Part shown: piece by piece, positions 61,522 through 64,000 of the stretch | Layout of the letters: every line of letters begins with the position of its first letter | How positions within the stretch are numbered: position 1 is the stretch's first letter | Assembly (NCBI RefSeq): GCF_016798325.1 | Contig: NZ_JAERVO010000003.1 | Location: 62,001-126,000 of the forward strand | Direction of reading: 5' to 3' | Source: Marinobacter mangrovi | GTDB lineage: Bacteria; Pseudomonadota; Gammaproteobacteria; Pseudomonadales; Oleiphilaceae | DNA length: 64,000 bases | The notes under the pieces: generated by a model | Told to the model about the DNA's origin: nothing | What the model saw: the letters and a program-made list of their open reading frames with translations, nothing else | Database searches by the model: none | Program-made: the position numbers and the translations under genes

Positions 61522-64000
61522 ATGCTTACGTTAACTGCCGACGACATCCGTCTGGGCTGCCGCGCCGCCGACTGGCGCGAGGCCCTCGCCCTGGCCGGCG
61601 AGGAGCTGGAAGCCGCAGGCCGGACCACCCCCGAATACCTGCAAGGCCTGCTGGAACGCGAGGCCCAGTCGTCCACGGTCCTGGGCAACGGCATTGCCAT
61701 CCCCCACGGCACACCCGAGAGCCGCGAGCACGTCCGCTCCACCGGCATCCGGGTGCTGCAGTTTCCCGACGGCGTGACCTGGCACGACGATGCCCGGGTC
61801 CATGTGCTGGTCACCATCGCCGCCCAGTCCGACGAACACCTGGACATCCTGCGCCACCTCACCCGGGTGCTGGACAAACCGGGCCTGGCCCAACAGCTGG
61901 CTGAGGCGACCGACCGGGACACCCTGCTGGCCTGCCTGTCGCGCACACCCGCCACGCCCAAGTGCGATCGCGATACCCTGCTATTGAAGGTGCCGGCCAG
62001 CGACACCCGCGAACTGGCGCTGACCGCCGCCGCCCGCCTGCAGAGCCTGAGCTGTGTCGAGCCGCCGTTTATTGCCAGCCTGGTGGCCCAGGCGCCACAA
62101 GCGCTGGGCCGCGGCCTGTGGCTGGTGCATGCCACCGATGGCGTCACCCAACCGGCGCTGGCGGTGGCTACCCCGGCCAAAGCCGATAGCGCGCTGGACG
62201 GCGTGCTGTGCCTGGCCGGTCAGGGCGAAGACACCCAGCCGCTGCTGGAGCAGATCGATCACCTGCTGACCCAGCCGGAATCCATTGCCAGCCTGTCCGC
62301 CGACGAGCTGCTGGCGCGCCTGGCCGGGGAACAGGCCAACGCCGTGACCCGACAGGTCCGCCTGCTCAACGCCCACGGCCTGCATGCCCGTCCGGCCAAG
62401 CAACTGGTGCAGGTGGCCCGCCAGCAGTCGCTGCCCCTGCAGCTGCGCCTGCTCGAAGGCGACGCCCAGGCGGTGTCGGCCACCAGCCTGACCCGAGTCA
62501 TCGGCCTTGGCGCGCGTCGCGGTCAGACACTGGTGATCAGCGCCGCCGGTGACGGAGCCGAAGCGGCGGTGAAAGCCCTGGCCGAGGCCATCGAGTCCGG
62601 CCTGGGCGAGGCAGTGACCCCGCTGCGCGCCCACGATGAACGCAAGACAACCGACAGCGATCAGCCGTCCCAACCGGTCGAACCACTGGACCCGGATACG
62701 CCGATCAAGGCCGTTGCGGCGTCCCCGGGACTGGCCGTGGCCCCGGCCTTCGTCATGCGCCTGCCCGAACTGACCTACGCGGCCACCGCCAACGATCCCG
62801 ACCACCAGTGCGAGCGCCTGAACCAGGCCATCGACGACGCTTTCGAGCAACTGGAAGCCCTGATCCGACACGCCGAAGGCGGCGAGGCCGGTCCCATCCT
62901 CGCGGTCCACGCCGAGATGCTGCGTGACGACGACCTGCATCAGGCCGCGTTCGACATCATCCGCGAAGGCGCCTCGGCCGAGGCCGGTTGGTGGCAGGCG
63001 ATCGACACCGCCGCCAAAGCCCAGGAAGCGCTCGCCGACCGTCTGCTGGCCGAACGCGCTGCGGACCTGCGCGACGTCGGTCGGCGTGTACTGGCCAACC
63101 TCTGCGGGGTGTCCATGCCGACACCCCCGGACGAGCCCTACATCCTGGTGGCCGACGACCTGGGCCCGTCCGATGTGGCCCGGCTGGACACCCAGCGGGT
63201 TCGGGGCCTGGTGACGGCCAAGGGCGGGGCCACCGCCCACAGCGCCATCCTCGCCCGCGCCCTCGGCCTGCCGGCCGTGGTGGGTGTGGGTGAGCGTTTG
63301 CTGACCCTGGAAAGCGGCACGGATGTCGTTGTGGATGGTGAGCGGGGCTGCATCGTCCCGGCACCCGGCAGCGAGCGTCGGCGCCGCCTGAACCAGCGCC
63401 TGGAGCAGCTGGAGCAGCTTCAGGCCAGGGCCCACGAAGCCCGCCACGAGCCGGCCAGCACGGTGGACGGTCATCAGGTGGAAGTCTGCGCCAACCTCGG
63501 CAACACCGCCCACACGCCGGAAGCGGTGGAACGCGGCGCCGACGGTGTGGGTCTGCTGCGTACCGAATTCATTTTCATGGCCCATTCCGAAGCCCCGGAC
63601 CTGGCCACCCAGCGCACCGAGTACGCCAAGGCGTTCGACGCGCTCGACGGCCTGCCGCTGGTGGCCCGGACCCTGGACGTGGGCGGCGACAAGCCGCTGG
63701 ATTACTGGCCGCTGCCCGAGGAAGACAACCCCTTCCTGGGCCTGCGCGGCATCCGCCTGTCCCTGACCCGGCCGGAGATCCTGGAGACCCAGCTGCGCGC
63801 GTTGCTGACCGAAGCCGGCAGCCGCCCGCTGCGGATTATGTTCCCCATGGTCAAGGACCTGGCCGAGTTCCGTGCCGCCAAGGCGCTGGTGGACAAGCTG
63901 CGCGAGGAAATCGACGCCCCGGACGTGCAGGTGGGCGTGATGATCGAGATCCCGTCCAGTGCGCTGCTGGCGCCGACCCTGGCGCCGGAGGTGGACTTCT
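61522..64000 (+). CDS. fruB: PTS fructose multi-domain protein FruB (EIIA-HPr-EI), C-terminus outside window
   Basis: This is a fused phosphotransferase protein that phosphorylates the EIIBC fructose permease. The EIIA(Fru) domain (about 1-145) has its phospho-His in GIAIPHGT near 63. The HPr domain (about 275-365) has HGLHARPAKQL with its phospho-His near 291. The EI domain (about 400 on) has KGGATAHSAILARALGLPAVV with its phospho-His near 574 and GLLRTEFIFM near 675. At least 826 residues are in the window and the frame runs off the right edge. The domain order matches Pseudomonas FruB. The start ATG is at 61522, about 80 bases after the FruR operator. FruK and FruA are expected just beyond the window. 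Confidence 0.95.
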   Translation, partial: MLTLTADDIRLGCRAADWREALALAGEELEAAGRTTPEYLQGLLEREAQSSTVLGNGIAIPHGTPESREHVRSTGIRVLQFPDGVTWHDDARVHVLVTIAAQSDEHLDILRHLTRVLDKPGLAQQLAEATDRDTLLACLSRTPATPKCDRDTLLLKVPASDTRELALTAAARLQSLSCVEPPFIASLVAQAPQALGRGLWLVHATDGVTQPALAVATPAKADSALDGVLCLAGQGEDTQPLLEQIDHLLTQPESIASLSADELLARLAGEQANAVTRQVRLLNAHGLHARPAKQLVQVARQQSLPLQLRLLEGDAQAVSATSLTRVIGLGARRGQTLVISAAGDGAEAAVKALAEAIESGLGEAVTPLRAHDERKTTDSDQPSQPVEPLDPDTPIKAVAASPGLAVAPAFVMRLPELTYAATANDPDHQCERLNQAIDDAFEQLEALIRHAEGGEAGPILAVHAEMLRDDDLHQAAFDIIREGASAEAGWWQAIDTAAKAQEALADRLLAERAADLRDVGRRVLANLCGVSMPTPPDEPYILVADDLGPSDVARLDTQRVRGLVTAKGGATAHSAILARALGLPAVVGVGERLLTLESGTDVVVDGERGCIVPAPGSERRRRLNQRLEQLEQLQARAHEARHEPASTVDGHQVEVCANLGNTAHTPEAVERGADGVGLLRTEFIFMAHSEAPDLATQRTEYAKAFDALDGLPLVARTLDVGGDKPLDYWPLPEEDNPFLGLRGIRLSLTRPEILETQLRALLTEAGSRPLRIMFPMVKDLAEFRAAKALVDKLREEIDAPDVQVGVMIEIPSSALLAPTLAPEVDF

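Noticed and set aside
61981-63585. Long open frame (about 530 codons) on the minus strand opposite fruB
   Set aside because: The plus strand encodes clear HPr and EI motifs, so this is a shadow.

Overview
The window is about 64 kb of high-GC (roughly 60-65 percent by eye) chromosomal DNA. It comes from a free-living, probably marine or halotolerant gammaproteobacterium. The evidence is a set of osmoprotection genes (ectoine synthesis and a ProVWX betaine/proline importer), Pseudomonas/Oceanospirillales-style gene sets (Pseudomonas-type ornithine decarboxylase, FruR-FruB, 7TMR-DISM hybrid kinase, TonB siderophore receptor) and gammaproteobacterial housekeeping genes (pdxH, tag, yfbR, queC/queE, mtfA). 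I see no transposase, phage gene, CRISPR array or rRNA. One tRNA-Gly(CCC) is present.

Layout. 1-8.2 kb: the N-terminal part of a CHASE-PAS sensor running off the left edge, tRNA-Gly, a sterol desaturase-like membrane hydroxylase whose 3' end runs antisense into the tRNA, type II NADH dehydrogenase, a PEBP protein, and a large secreted modular metallophosphoesterase. 8.4-12.7 kb: an aapJQMP-type polar amino acid ABC importer behind a likely sigma-54 promoter. 13.1-16.5 kb: a tight, uncharacterised trio of radical SAM protein, sodium/solute symporter and metallophosphoesterase-like protein. 16.5-21.6 kb: ectA, ectB and the ectoine-type aspartokinase, followed by a divergent group-2 sigma factor. 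The ectoine synthase gene ectC is not here; it lies 33 kb away at 53.2 kb. 21.6-23.7 kb: two small conserved proteins, tag and pdxH. 24.3-27.6 kb: proVWX. 27.9-33.8 kb: a DUF748/AsmA-like giant, yfbR, queC-queE and a DEDD exonuclease.

34.0-34.9 kb holds almost no long gene, but it has three intrinsic terminators, a candidate sRNA with a good promoter and a 31-residue ORF. 35.2-39.7 kb: a signalling operon (7TMR-DISM hybrid histidine kinase with two receivers and HPt, a small membrane protein, and a stand-alone receiver). 39.9-49.5 kb: a lipoprotein, small conserved proteins, a serine hydrolase, MtfA, a PAS-GGDEF diguanylate cyclase, a DUF21-CBS protein, a lipoprotein alpha/beta hydrolase and a DUF6164 protein. 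49.6-53.1 kb: DUF1415 and the DUF2868-DUF3482 GTPase pair. 53.2-55.9 kb: ectC and a Fur-box-preceded TonB receptor. 56.0-58.2 kb: TerC, a DUF4124-HExxH protease and a lone Rossmann domain. 58.4-61.3 kb: ornithine decarboxylase with an attenuator-like leader, a MOSC protein and FruR. From 61.5 kb: FruB (EIIA-HPr-EI), running off the right edge.

How the genes work together. Osmotic stress is the main theme: EctA, EctB, EctC and Ask make ectoine, ProVWX imports compatible solutes, and several upstream regions carry sigma-S-like -10 elements (CTATACT or TATACT). Two homologous REPIN-like elements (paired inverted REP hairpins beginning with GTAG) occupy the convergent intergenic gaps at 31.5 and 58.3 kb. 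The best candidates for undescribed biology are the radical SAM/symporter/phosphoesterase trio, the small-RNA/small-ORF cluster at 34.2-34.9 kb, the split ectoine pathway with its neighbouring sigma factor, and the ornithine decarboxylase leader.
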